Positions 9,979 to 18,041 of a stretch of DNA of 64,000 nucleotides are shown piece after piece. Source of the stretch: Evansella clarkii (GTDB taxonomy: Bacteria > Bacillota > Bacilli > Bacillales > Salisediminibacteriaceae); NCBI RefSeq assembly GCF_002019695.1, contig NZ_KV917376.1:4904072-4968071 (forward strand), written 5' to 3'. Every line of letters starts with the position of its first letter. Position 1 is the stretch's first letter. The translations under genes were made by a program, and so were the position numbers. Below the pieces are notes generated by a model. That model saw nothing but the letters and a program-made list of their open reading frames with translations. It was not told the DNA's origin and did no database searches.

Positions 9979-10127
9979 CGCTCCACCTCCATTACAAAAC
10001 TATAATACTTCATATTCTGATGTTTGGCGACAGCCTCCCTGCCCTCAGTACGAAAAAAAGCTGTATTTTGACTATATATACGTTATTCTGTGAAAAATGT
10101 TTCATTTCTTCAGTCTCACGGGATCCC

Positions 10128-10161
10128 AAAAAAAGCCCTGGCTCTTAATGAACCAGGGCTT
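10128..10161 (-). terminator. Terminator of the DJ-1/PfpI gene
   Basis: On the minus strand AGCCCTGG pairs with CCAGGGCT around an 11-base loop and is followed by seven Ts. Confidence 0.85.
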
Positions 10162-10170
10162 GCGAGTTAT

Positions 10171-10683
10171 TTATTTTAATAGCTTTACAGCTTCGCGGTT
10201 AAACGCAGGAAGGTCATCCGGCTGACGGCTTGTAACGAGATTTCCGCAAACTACTACTTCTGCATCAAATACATTTGCTCCGGCATTTTCCACCTCTGTT
10301 TGAACAGATTTAAAAGCTGTCATTTTGCGTCCTTTTACAACCTTCGCATTTGTTAACAGCTGCGGGCCGTGGCAAATTGCAAATACAGGTTTATCATCCA
10401 TAATAAAAGGTTTAACAAACTCTACGAATCTCTCGTCGCCTCTGAGCATATCAGGAGAGAAACCTCCCGGAATAAACAGTGCGTCAAAATCTTCGGGTTT
10501 TGCATCATCGATTCCAAGATCAGCTTTTGTTTTCTCTTCCCCCTGCTTACCTTCAAGTTCTTTTCCTTTTTCGTCACTGATAACTATTACTTCATGGCCT
10601 TCTTTTTCGAAAGCCTCCTTAGGACTTGTAAATTCGGAGTCTTCAAACATACTTGTCATAACACAGGCTATTTTTTTACTCAT
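10171..10683 (-). CDS. DJ-1/PfpI family protein
   Basis: A 170-residue member of the DJ-1/PfpI superfamily, which includes deglycases and general-stress proteins such as YfkM and YraA of B. subtilis. The nucleophile elbow AICHGPQLL contains Cys104 and His105, and PGGFSPDMLR matches the substrate-side loop of the family. The start follows AAAGGGTG. It is monocistronic, with its own terminator. A role in repairing glycated proteins or scavenging aldehydes is likely from the family, but nothing here fixes the substrate. Confidence 0.9.
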   Translation of the reverse strand: MSKKIACVMTSMFEDSEFTSPKEAFEKEGHEVIVISDEKGKELEGKQGEEKTKADLGIDDAKPEDFDALFIPGGFSPDMLRGDERFVEFVKPFIMDDKPVFAICHGPQLLTNAKVVKGRKMTAFKSVQTEVENAGANVFDAEVVVCGNLVTSRQPDDLPAFNREAVKLLK

Positions 10684-10902
10684 GAATCAACACCCTTTCT
10701 GTTGAAGTCTAATCAGCTTTTTCCCCTATGGATTTATTCTTAAACATGCCTGGTTGAATACCAAAAGTGACATAAATATGACGATCTCCGATTGCTGTGT
10801 TCTGGCTATTAAAAATCCGTTATAATATACTAGGCAGTAGTTTGTTCTCATATACTGTCTCTATAACATGTGGCAGTTTGAATTATACTGGAGGTACCTT
10901 AA

Positions 10903-11649
10903 ATGCAATTGCTTAGCATATTTCACATTAATGAACTGACTTTCCTTACTATGTGGGTAGCACTGTTCGCCGGAGTAGTGTCTTTTTTATCCCCATGTGT
11001 TTTTCCCCTTGTACCGGCCTATGTTGCCCAGCTAACTGGAAGCGGCATTTCGGATAACAAGGTTATGGCCGACCGCAGGCTCATCTTATCAAGAAGTATA
11101 GGTTTCATTATCGGTTTCACATCTATATTTCTCATTCTCGGAGCTTCGTCCTCATATATAGGACATATATTCTTCCAGAACAGGGATCTCCTTGAAAGGC
11201 TGGGAGGAATCATTATTGTTTTATTCGGCCTTCAGCTGATGGGGATTTTTAATCTGAACTTTCTTCTGAGCGAGAAAAGGCTGATGAAACCGACAAAAAC
11301 AACGAGCTTCGGACGGTCTGTTCTGTTCGGCCTCGTATTCGCTGCTGGCTGGTCTCCCTGCATTGGACTTGTATTAGGTTCAATTCTCACCCTGGCGGCT
11401 CAAAGCACCGATACATTTGGAGCAATGTTCCTGCTGCTGATGTATTCGCTCGGGCTTGGGATACCTTTCCTTATTGTGGCTATCCTTTATTCTAAATCAC
11501 TTGATAAAGTACGTAACCTAAATAAATTCCTGCCAATTATCCAGAAAACGAGCGGGGCAATAATGGTTATTCTTGGGATACTGTTATTTACGGGACTGTT
11601 TTTCAGAATGGCTTCTTACCTGTCTCAGTACATCCCGTTTAATATTTAA
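10903..11649 (+). CDS. ccdA: Cytochrome c biogenesis thiol-disulfide protein CcdA
   Basis: A polytopic membrane protein that carries reducing equivalents across the membrane for cytochrome c maturation and spore cortex synthesis in Bacillus. The 248 residues form about six hydrophobic helices. The two redox cysteines are in LSPCVFPLVPAY (Cys32) and GWSPCIGLVLGS (about residue 147). The ATG follows GGAGGT with seven bases between. It stands alone and ends in a strong terminator; no thioredoxin-like partner is adjacent. Confidence 0.92.
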   Translation: MQLLSIFHINELTFLTMWVALFAGVVSFLSPCVFPLVPAYVAQLTGSGISDNKVMADRRLILSRSIGFIIGFTSIFLILGASSSYIGHIFFQNRDLLERLGGIIIVLFGLQLMGIFNLNFLLSEKRLMKPTKTTSFGRSVLFGLVFAAGWSPCIGLVLGSILTLAAQSTDTFGAMFLLLMYSLGLGIPFLIVAILYSKSLDKVRNLNKFLPIIQKTSGAIMVILGILLFTGLFFRMASYLSQYIPFNI

Positions 11650-11705
11650 GCTTAAAACAGTGTTCACGTGCTGTTAAAGGATGCCGTTATCGGGGGCTTT
11701 ATTAT

Positions 11706-11740
11706 TAAAAAGACGTATGAATTAGCATACGTCTTTTTCT
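11706..11740. terminator. Bidirectional terminator after ccdA
   Basis: AAAAAGACGTATG pairs with CATACGTCTTTTT around a six-base loop, giving a long stem with A and T flanks. Confidence 0.85.
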
Positions 11741-12298
11741 TTATTAATCAAGTTTGGGGCGATATTTCATTAATTATGACTATAGCAATGGCGATTTTTT
11801 ACGACAGAGAGAAATCTTTATAATTCCTGAATGAGGGCGATTCTTACCTTCAGCTCAGGATTGCTTCCTCTGAATTCAATAGACGGAGAGATTCCGCCTA
11901 TTAACTCGAAAAAATAGAAAATGCACCATTTTGCATCACATAACCGGAAAACCTCTCCTTATATCACTCCGAAACAAGCTCCGATATGCATATAAACGGA
12001 AAATCTCCGGTTATTTTACTTTTGCTGATTAATCCCACGAAGGACAAGACGGCTAATTAGAAAGGTTTATCTCAAAAACAAGATTGATGCATTACGGTGA
12101 CACGCTCCTCAAGTTAGTCTGGTTTCACTTTATATTTCTTCAGACTTTTCTGCACACTTCTCCGTCTGTTTATAGTACACTTATAATATTCATGGTTATA
12201 TCATAGAAATTATTTAATCTTTTTTTTACTTAGCAGACAGGATTCCTTAAGAATTCTGGAGAATTATTCGGGGAACGAAACAAAAAGGAGTGGAGAGA
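11741..12298. other. Gene-free stretch holding a dispersed repeat and the M20 gene leader
   Basis: No open frame with a ribosome binding site was seen. The middle (11878-12018) is a copy of a hairpin-rich repeat also present at 61119-61257. The last ~200 bp should contain the promoter of the M20 gene, but no clear -35/-10 pair stood out. Confidence 0.6.
11878..12018 (-). repeat. Dispersed CCGG-hairpin repeat, copy 1
   Basis: Read on the minus strand this aligns along its length with 61119-61257 on the plus strand. Shared blocks include AAATAACCGGAG, GTGATATAAGG and AATAGGCGGAATCT. It contains short palindromes of the ATAACCGG...CCGGTTAT and AATAGGCGG...CCG(C/T)CTATT type. Confidence 0.75.
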
Positions 12299-13504
12299 AT
12301 GCTTGAACAGGCAGCACAGTTAGAACAGTTAGATGAGCTTATCGAAGGTCTTTATGAAGAAATGGTGGAAATCCGCAGATATCTGCACCAGCACCCTGAG
12401 TTATCATTTGAAGAGGTGGAGACGCCGAAATATATAGCAGAATATCATCGAAAACTAGGTCTTGAAGTTAAGGAAAATGTTGGCGGCCGAGGTGTTACTG
12501 CGAGGCTTACAGGAGGAAAACCAGGCCCTGTAGTAGCGTTAAGAGCCGATTTCGACGGCCTTCCGATACAGGATGAAAAAGATGTTCCATACAAATCTAA
12601 AGTTCCAGGTGTAATGCATGCCTGCGGCCATGACGGCCATACGGCTGAATTATTGGTTCTGGCAAAAGCTTTAAACAGAATTAAAGAAGATCTCGCAGGA
12701 ACTATTGTATTTATTCATCAGCATGCAGAGGAGTTTGCTCCAGGCGGTGCTATTGCAATGATTGAAGATGGATGCCTTGAAGGTGTGGACGTCATATTCG
12801 GAACGCATTTGTGGGCAACTGAACCCACCGGGAAGGTACAGTATACAAAAGGGGCCATGATGGCAGCAGCTGACCGGTTTGAGATCGTAGTGAAAGGGAA
12901 AGGCGGCCACGGTGCTCAGCCTCATAAAACGAAAGATTCCGTTCTGATAGGTTCTCAGATTGTACAGTCACTTCAGCATATTGTGAGCAGAAGTGTCGAC
13001 CCTATCGACTCTGCAGTGGTAAGCGTCGGTGCTTTCGAGGCAAAAAATGCTTTTAATGTGATAGCCGACAGCGCAAAACTGACAGGGACAGTCCGTACAT
13101 TTTCTCCTGAAGTACAGGAACAGGTGATCAGCGATATGAAGCGGATTGCCGACGGAGTTGCTGCAAGTTACGGAGCAACAGCAGAACTAACCTATTATAA
13201 AGGCTATCCTGCTCTCATTAATCATGAACCAGAAGCAGAGTTTGTAAGCAAGGCTGCTGAAGAAACACCTGGAATCGAAGAAGTGGAGCTTTCCAGGCCA
13301 CAGATGGGCGGAGAAGACTTCAGCTATTACTTACAGCATGTAAAAGGTGCATTCTTCTTCACTGGCGCTAAGCATCCTGACTGGTCTGATGAGGAGACAT
13401 ATCCTCACCATCATCCAAAGTTTGATATTGACGAACGGGCAATGCTCCATGCAGCGAAAATTTTAGGAAGAGTCACTTTAAAGGCTTTCAGCAAATACGC
13501 TTAA
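12299..13504 (+). CDS. M20 family amidohydrolase
   Basis: A zinc/cobalt-dependent peptidase-like enzyme of the M20D type (N-acyl-amino acid or IAA-amino acid hydrolase group; substrate unknown). The 401-residue protein has the metal motifs MHACGHDGHT (Cys109, His111), HQHAEE (Glu144/145), GTHLW and the C-terminal HHHPKFDIDE. A dimerisation domain sits in the middle, starting around GKGGHGAQPH. The ATG at 12299 follows AAAGGAG with eight bases between; the GTG at 12290 overlaps that site. The gene is monocistronic; its terminator appears to have been split by the downstream insertion element. Confidence 0.9.
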   Translation: MLEQAAQLEQLDELIEGLYEEMVEIRRYLHQHPELSFEEVETPKYIAEYHRKLGLEVKENVGGRGVTARLTGGKPGPVVALRADFDGLPIQDEKDVPYKSKVPGVMHACGHDGHTAELLVLAKALNRIKEDLAGTIVFIHQHAEEFAPGGAIAMIEDGCLEGVDVIFGTHLWATEPTGKVQYTKGAMMAAADRFEIVVKGKGGHGAQPHKTKDSVLIGSQIVQSLQHIVSRSVDPIDSAVVSVGAFEAKNAFNVIADSAKLTGTVRTFSPEVQEQVISDMKRIADGVAASYGATAELTYYKGYPALINHEPEAEFVSKAAEETPGIEEVELSRPQMGGEDFSYYLQHVKGAFFFTGAKHPDWSDEETYPHHHPKFDIDERAMLHAAKILGRVTLKAFSKYA

Positions 13505-13513
13505 TTGTATAAC

Positions 13514-13525
13514 AAAACCACCGGG
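13514..13525 (+). terminator. Left half of a terminator split by the IS element
   Basis: AAAACCACCGGG lies just after the M20 stop codon. Its exact complement, CCCGGTGGTTTT followed by TATTTT, is at 15200-15215, on the other side of the IS3-family element. Joined, the halves would make a 12-bp stem with U-tracts for both the M20 gene and the converging ecsC. Confidence 0.7.
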
Positions 13526-13573
13526 CAGTGAACAGCACCCCGTCAAGTAGACAGCTGAAATAATAAAAATGTA

Positions 13574-14452
13574 TTAAGCGGCCTTAGCTCTGTACTCACA
13601 GGGACTGAGGCCGTTTAGTTTTTCCTGGTAACGGTAATGGTTATAGAACTGTATGTAGTCATCAATGTCTTTTTGTAGTTCCTCGAAAGTATTGTATGAA
13701 CCAAGCCTGTATTTTTCACACTTCAATTTGCCCCAGAACGACTCCATCGGGCCATTGTCAATACAGCGGCCAACACGGGACATGCTTTGCTTCATATTCG
13801 CCTGTTCGATCATTCTCTTAAAAGGATGGGAGGTGTATTGAAATCCTCGGTCACTGTGTAACAGTGCCTGTGAATCAGGTGCTGCCTTCAGAGCTTTTTT
13901 CAGCGTTTTAAACACGAGCTCATTGTTGTTTGATTTACCAAGTACATAAGAGATCACGCTGCCATCATGGAGGTCCATAATGGCACTGAGGTAAGCCTTA
14001 CGGTTACCATACTTCATTTCTGTCACATCAGTTACCCACTTCTGGTTTGGGCGATCTGCCTGGAATTCGCGATTCAGTACATTTTCAGCTGTATGCTGGG
14101 GTGAAGAGTATTTATAACGGCATTTCTTACGACGAATGACAGACAAGAGGTTAGCACTTTTCATAAGACGGAGAATACGTTTATGGTTCAAAGGCTCCTT
14201 AAAGATCCGGTTCATCGAAATCGCCATTCTCCGATAGCCATAAATACCCTTCAACTTATGTTGAAGAAGAGTCATCTCTTCCATAACTCGTCGATTTAAT
14301 TTCTCTCTGGCCGAAGGTCTGCGATTCTTCCATTTGTAATATCCCTGCCTGGAAACATGGGCAATGTCACAAAGTAACTGGACAGACATATTTTCTTCCG
14401 TGCTGAGTTCGTATATAGCAGTGTACCGGCTATGGTACCGGGTCTCACTCAA
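13574..14452 (-). CDS. IS3-family transposase OrfB (DDE catalytic part)
   Basis: The catalytic half of the transposase. An N-terminal HTH_21-like region (IYGYRRM) is followed by an rve/DDE integrase fold with Asp142 (WVTDVTEM), Asp201 (LHSDRGFQYTS) and Glu237 (GPMESFWGKLK). It is normally produced as an OrfAB fusion by -1 frameshifting. It could also be started alone from the TTG at 14452, which has AAAGGAGG five bases upstream. The frame is intact. Confidence 0.93.
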   Translation of the reverse strand: MSETRYHSRYTAIYELSTEENMSVQLLCDIAHVSRQGYYKWKNRRPSAREKLNRRVMEEMTLLQHKLKGIYGYRRMAISMNRIFKEPLNHKRILRLMKSANLLSVIRRKKCRYKYSSPQHTAENVLNREFQADRPNQKWVTDVTEMKYGNRKAYLSAIMDLHDGSVISYVLGKSNNNELVFKTLKKALKAAPDSQALLHSDRGFQYTSHPFKRMIEQANMKQSMSRVGRCIDNGPMESFWGKLKCEKYRLGSYNTFEELQKDIDDYIQFYNHYRYQEKLNGLSPCEYRAKAA

Positions 14453-15120
14453 TACCGCCTCCTTTCGATCTCCTCCAACTTTTTTAAGAACGCATTTTCC
14501 GCACGAAGACGCTCGTTCTCTATTTTCAGCTTCTTCATTTCTTTTTCTTCTTTTGTCATTTCTTTTTCCGTTCTTTGCTTTCCACGATTATCCTGAAGAG
14601 CTTCTTCCCCACCTTGAAGGTACTTTCTTACCCAGCTGTAAATCTGTGCATAAGAAACCTTGTGAATCTCCACTGATCGGGCATAATCTTTCCCATGAGC
14701 CAAACAGTCTTTAACGATTTCAACCTTTTCCTCGAAACAAACCTTCTTTCCCTTGGTCATAGAGCGACTCAATCCTTTCCTGTCATCCTTAAGTGCTTTA
14801 TGACCATTATAAAGCTCGACCCATCCCATGAGAACCGATCTAGTTGAGATCCCATATTTCCTTATAACTTCATTTTGTGAAAATCTGCCGGAGAGATAGT
14901 CACGAACGGCTGCCTGCTTTAGTTCGGCTGAATAAGATGTATGACTCCTTATTGGTTCCAGGCTCTCAGCGCCGGACTCTTCATACAGAGCCCTCCAATT
15001 CCTAATGGTTCTTGCATTAAGACTATATTTTCTGGCTACCTCTTCACCAGGGAGGTCCCCTTCGTTATATTCAGCGATAATCCTAAGTTTTTCTGATGCC
15101 GTAAAGTCTTTTCTAGACAC
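14449..15120 (-). CDS. IS3-family OrfA, double helix-turn-helix DNA-binding protein
   Basis: At 223 residues this is the long type of OrfA, with two successive HTH domains (about residues 8-50 and 65-115), a third HTH-like segment near 130-170 and a C-terminal leucine-zipper-like coiled coil (MKKLKIENERLRAENAFLKK). It recognises the element ends. The GTG start follows GGGGGAG, and that site lies inside the terminal hairpin of the element. A frameshift at AAAAAAG (14479-14485) near the 3' end fuses it to OrfB. Confidence 0.9.
   Translation of the reverse strand: MSRKDFTASEKLRIIAEYNEGDLPGEEVARKYSLNARTIRNWRALYEESGAESLEPIRSHTSYSAELKQAAVRDYLSGRFSQNEVIRKYGISTRSVLMGWVELYNGHKALKDDRKGLSRSMTKGKKVCFEEKVEIVKDCLAHGKDYARSVEIHKVSYAQIYSWVRKYLQGGEEALQDNRGKQRTEKEMTKEEKEMKKLKIENERLRAENAFLKKLEEIERRRY
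14479..14485 (-). promoter_or_regulatory. A6G programmed -1 frameshift site in the IS element
   Basis: On the minus strand the orfA codons TTA AAA AAG contain the heptamer A AAA AAG in the zero frame, the classic slippery sequence of IS3-family elements. A -1 shift here leads in frame into orfB through KKVGGDRKEAVLSETR. Confidence 0.85.
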
Positions 15121-15125
15121 AAAAA

Positions 15126-15180
15126 CTCCCCCAAAGGTAAACAGATTTTGTTTATTTCATCTGTCTACCTTTGGGGGAGC
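15126..15180 (-). repeat. Subterminal hairpin of the IS right end covering the orfA ribosome binding site
   Basis: On the minus strand CTCCCCCAAAGGTAGACAGAT pairs with ATCTGTTTACCTTTGGGGGAG, a near-perfect stem of about 20 bp. The right arm contains the GGGGGAG that serves orfA. Transcripts entering from outside would therefore hide that site. Confidence 0.8.
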
Positions 15181-15199
15181 ATATCACAGCTTGCATGCA

Positions 15200-15215
15200 C
15201 CCGGTGGTTTTTATT
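15200..15215 (+). terminator. Right half of the terminator split by the IS element
   Basis: CCCGGTGGTTTT followed by TATTTT complements AAAACCACCGGG at 13514-13525. On the minus strand this half would have been the 5' arm for ecsC. Confidence 0.7.
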
Positions 15216-15232
15216 TTGTCTGTCACTCGTTT

Positions 15233-15973
15233 TTAATCATTCAGCTGCTTCAGAAGTCTGTGCCTGTAGCTGTTTTTAGCATACTCAGCAAGGACATCAA
15301 GATAATGATAGTTTGCTGCAGCACCTACGATCGCCCCGAAACCAGGAATGAGCTGAAGTGTTTTCGGGAGATCGATGAAATCACGGTATTCCAGCTGAAA
15401 TGTCTTCCAGTCCACAGAATTCAGAAATTCTGCTTCATCCGGTAAATCTGCCTTCTTTTCTTCCCAGTTCGTTATCTTCGAAAATGCCTCCCGCTTTTTT
15501 TTCTCTTTTGAAAAACAAAGCTGAAATACATTGAGAAGAAACAGCCTTTCACGATAATCTGCAGGATCAAAACCATAAATTTTACAGGCATCGAACAGAA
15601 ACTTCATTTTTATAGTCAGGAGAAGAGGAAAATCCACTGCACCCAGTACAAGGCCTCCAGCGCCTGTCCCTGCTCCTTCAACCGCCGCTGTTCTTTTATA
15701 CATAGAAATACGGTCTGCCAGCACTTTCTCCCGCTCCTCGAGCGACCCCTCTTCCAGCCTTTTCTGGTCTGACAGGTAATCACTCCCTGCCAAAGCAGCA
15801 CGCACCATCTGTTTCACACTTTCCGAAACAGTACGATGAATTCTTTCCGGGATTTTTTCATTGATTTTCCTCTGCCAGTTTTTTGCTATTTTACTGGCAG
15901 CTGACGGAGACCTGAGTGTTTTTCTCTCCCACCGCTCCAGTTCACTAAACGCTTTTTCGCTGTACCCTGGCAT
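15233..15973 (-). CDS. ecsC: EcsC family protein
   Basis: The third gene of the ecs operon. The 246-residue protein belongs to the EcsC family, whose biochemical role is unknown. It shows the family's alanine/glycine-rich amphipathic segments (GAGTGAGGLVLGAVDFPLLL and LIPGFGAIVGAAANYHYLDV) and no signal peptide. AGGTGG precedes the ATG. It begins 32 bp after ecsB. Downstream lies the IS element, which seems to have removed the operon's natural terminator. Confidence 0.88.
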   Translation of the reverse strand: MPGYSEKAFSELERWERKTLRSPSAASKIAKNWQRKINEKIPERIHRTVSESVKQMVRAALAGSDYLSDQKRLEEGSLEEREKVLADRISMYKRTAAVEGAGTGAGGLVLGAVDFPLLLTIKMKFLFDACKIYGFDPADYRERLFLLNVFQLCFSKEKKKREAFSKITNWEEKKADLPDEAEFLNSVDWKTFQLEYRDFIDLPKTLQLIPGFGAIVGAAANYHYLDVLAEYAKNSYRHRLLKQLND

Positions 15974-16005
15974 TTTTCCACCTCTGCAATCTGAACTAAA
16001 TCACT

Positions 16006-17238
16006 TTATTCAGCAGCTCCTGACGCATTCCCGTACACTTTTCCAAGGCGGACAGAGCTGTGGTAAAAATAAACGGCAGCAGCAAGAAGTAATACAACCA
16101 GACCATTTACCGGGCCGTATAAAACCGTAGTGAAAACACCAAAAATTACCGTCTGAAAACTCCCAAGCACCTGCACCCAGAATTTATGGCTTTCAAACTT
16201 CCCCTGCTCCTGGCCCGGATACAATTCCACCATACTGCTCATGTTGAAATGATGCCTTAACGTTTCAAGCTGAAGGGCAGTCATGTAGGCAAACGCTGCA
16301 GCTATCAGCCAGCGGCCCCAGTCCAGCTGCACGACAAACAGAAACAGAAGACCAAGTAATGTCAGTCTTATATAAATTCCAAAATAGTCATTTGACCTGG
16401 CAAAAGCCCTGCTGAATAAATATCTGTACACATTGCCCTGTTTGTAGGCCACAAACCTGAAAAGAAAGGATAGCCAGTTTCTTGGCCTGACTTTTGACTT
16501 AAGAGCCGGGACATCCGTAAATGAATTAGCTATCCGGTAAAAGGTCATTACCGTCTGGTCTTCAATATCAACTAAACGGTCCCATTTAAGACTATGTGTT
16601 TTAGACAGCTTATAGAAGTATGCAAAATAAAAAATTAACAGGAATGCAGCCAGCCCGCCGATCAGCCATATCGGCTGTACGGAAAACAAAGCATACACTG
16701 TAACAATGTTAAGACCCGCCCGAATAACTGTATGAAGCCTGTAACGGGATTGTTCCTGTATCCGCTGTTCTTCAAAACCGCTGGCCAGGTTCCACCATTT
16801 AAGCCCGCTAAGAAGGAGAAAAATACTCAGGAGCAGACTTCCTGAGGGATGAATCCGGTCAAAAAACAACGGAGCAAGAATCAGCAGCAGGAAAGCCATA
16901 TAAAAGGTTTCCATCAGCCAGCTGTATATAATGGAAGACCTGAAATACGGAGCCATTTTCCCCTCTCGCGGAGTGAGAAAAAATAAGTCTCCTGTTTTGG
17001 CAAATGTTCTTACGCGTCCCCTTGTAATAAACCATGAAAAAAGGGCTGTAAAAAATAAAACAGCAGGAAAAGTTTCCGGAAGCCATTCCAGAAACTGCCC
17101 GTAATAATAGCTTCCAAAAACAAAGAGGAGGTAAATGGTGAACAAAAATCCGCTGTTTGCAATGAGCCTCAAGTATTTAACGGCCATCGCCCAGTAATCA
17201 GATCGTCGTTTATCCCATAGCTTCTTTTCATTCCACAT
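16006..17238 (-). CDS. ecsB: ABC transporter permease EcsB
   Basis: Membrane partner of the EcsA ATPase. In B. subtilis the Ecs transporter affects protein secretion, intramembrane proteolysis by RasP, competence and sporulation; the transported substrate is not settled. The 410 residues contain about ten hydrophobic segments, starting near residues 22-55 (LIANSGFLFTIYLLFVFGSY), and long basic cytoplasmic loops. The ATG overlaps the end of ecsA by 11 bp, indicating coupled translation. Confidence 0.93.
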   Translation of the reverse strand: MWNEKKLWDKRRSDYWAMAVKYLRLIANSGFLFTIYLLFVFGSYYYGQFLEWLPETFPAVLFFTALFSWFITRGRVRTFAKTGDLFFLTPREGKMAPYFRSSIIYSWLMETFYMAFLLLILAPLFFDRIHPSGSLLLSIFLLLSGLKWWNLASGFEEQRIQEQSRYRLHTVIRAGLNIVTVYALFSVQPIWLIGGLAAFLLIFYFAYFYKLSKTHSLKWDRLVDIEDQTVMTFYRIANSFTDVPALKSKVRPRNWLSFLFRFVAYKQGNVYRYLFSRAFARSNDYFGIYIRLTLLGLLFLFVVQLDWGRWLIAAAFAYMTALQLETLRHHFNMSSMVELYPGQEQGKFESHKFWVQVLGSFQTVIFGVFTTVLYGPVNGLVVLLLAAAVYFYHSSVRLGKVYGNASGAAE

Positions 17239-17977
17239 GGTTATCTTCCTTAGTCATTTCAGTGTATATATCATCAAGATCTGATCCTGGCATACCAGCC
17301 TGTTCCTGAAGTTCGCCCAGGGTTCCCTGAAGTATAATCCTTCCATTATGAAGAAGGATGAACCGGTCACAATATTTTTCCGCTGTAGCAAGAATATGTG
17401 TGGACATCAGTATACCGCAGCCCCGTTCTTTCATTTCCAGCATCCGGTCCAGAAATGATTTAATCCCTAATGGGTCGAGACCGACAAACGGCTCATCCGC
17501 TACATAAAGAGCAGGACTGACGAGAAATGCGCACATGATCATCACTTTTTGCCGCATCCCTTTCGAGAAGTGGCTCGGGAACCAGTTACCCATTTTCTCC
17601 ATTCTGAATTCTTTTAAAAGAGCTTCCGCCCGTTCTTTAAAAGTCTTTTCATCCAGGCCGTATGCCATGGCTGTGAGCTCCAGATGCTCCCATAATGTCA
17701 TTTCCTCGTAGAGCAGGGGCATTTCAGGAATGTAAGCCATGCTCTGCCTGTATTCATCCCGATTTTTTGCCCAGGTCTTTCCCGATAGTCTCACTTCCCC
17801 GGAGTGCGGTTCCATAAGCCCAAGAATATGTTTAATCGTTGTGCTTTTACCGGCACCATTCAGGCCGATGAGACCGACAATTTCATGCTTTTTTACTGCA
17901 AAACTAACTTCATGAAGCACAGGCCTGCTTCTTTGATAGCCGCCTGATAATTTATCTACTTTAAGAATAGGTTCCAT
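17228..17977 (-). CDS. ecsA: ABC transporter ATP-binding protein EcsA
   Basis: ATPase of the Ecs exporter. The 249-residue protein contains Walker A GLNGAGKSTT, the Q loop at YIPEMP, an ABC signature reading FSKGMRQK, and Walker B LYVADEPFVGLDP. The second ATG, at 17977, is chosen because AAAGGAG at 17985-17991 lies seven bases upstream; the first ATG, at 17983, is too close to it. It leads ecsA-ecsB-ecsC, and hit lies divergently beyond an inserted MFS gene, close to the B. subtilis arrangement. Confidence 0.95.
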   Translation of the reverse strand: MEPILKVDKLSGGYQRSRPVLHEVSFAVKKHEIVGLIGLNGAGKSTTIKHILGLMEPHSGEVRLSGKTWAKNRDEYRQSMAYIPEMPLLYEEMTLWEHLELTAMAYGLDEKTFKERAEALLKEFRMEKMGNWFPSHFSKGMRQKVMIMCAFLVSPALYVADEPFVGLDPLGIKSFLDRMLEMKERGCGILMSTHILATAEKYCDRFILLHNGRIILQGTLGELQEQAGMPGSDLDDIYTEMTKEDNHVE

Positions 17978-18041
17978 ACACATTCTCCTTTAAAAGGTTC
18001 GTCCATTTCCTACTATAAATGATTCCGGCAGGCTTGAAAAG

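Larger units (their letters stand above)
13534..15181 (-). mobile_element. IS3-family insertion sequence (IS150-like), complete
   Basis: An element of about 1.65 kb with imperfect terminal inverted repeats of ~36 bp. The left end is GCACCCCGTCAAGTAGACAG at 13534 onward; the right end, on the minus strand from 15180, is GCTCCCCCAAAGGTAGACAG. Both continue with (C/A)TGAAATAA. It carries overlapping orfA and orfB on the minus strand with a canonical A6G slippage site, so it looks potentially active. No convincing target duplication is visible at the ends. It lies between the M20 gene and ecsC. Confidence 0.9.

Noticed and set aside
12040-12298. A riboswitch or T-box upstream of the M20 gene
   Set aside because: No T-box sequence or conserved aptamer core and no terminator/antiterminator pair was recognised.
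13531-15184. A target-site duplication around the IS3-family element
   Set aside because: The bases directly outside the two ends do not match convincingly under any choice of end point.
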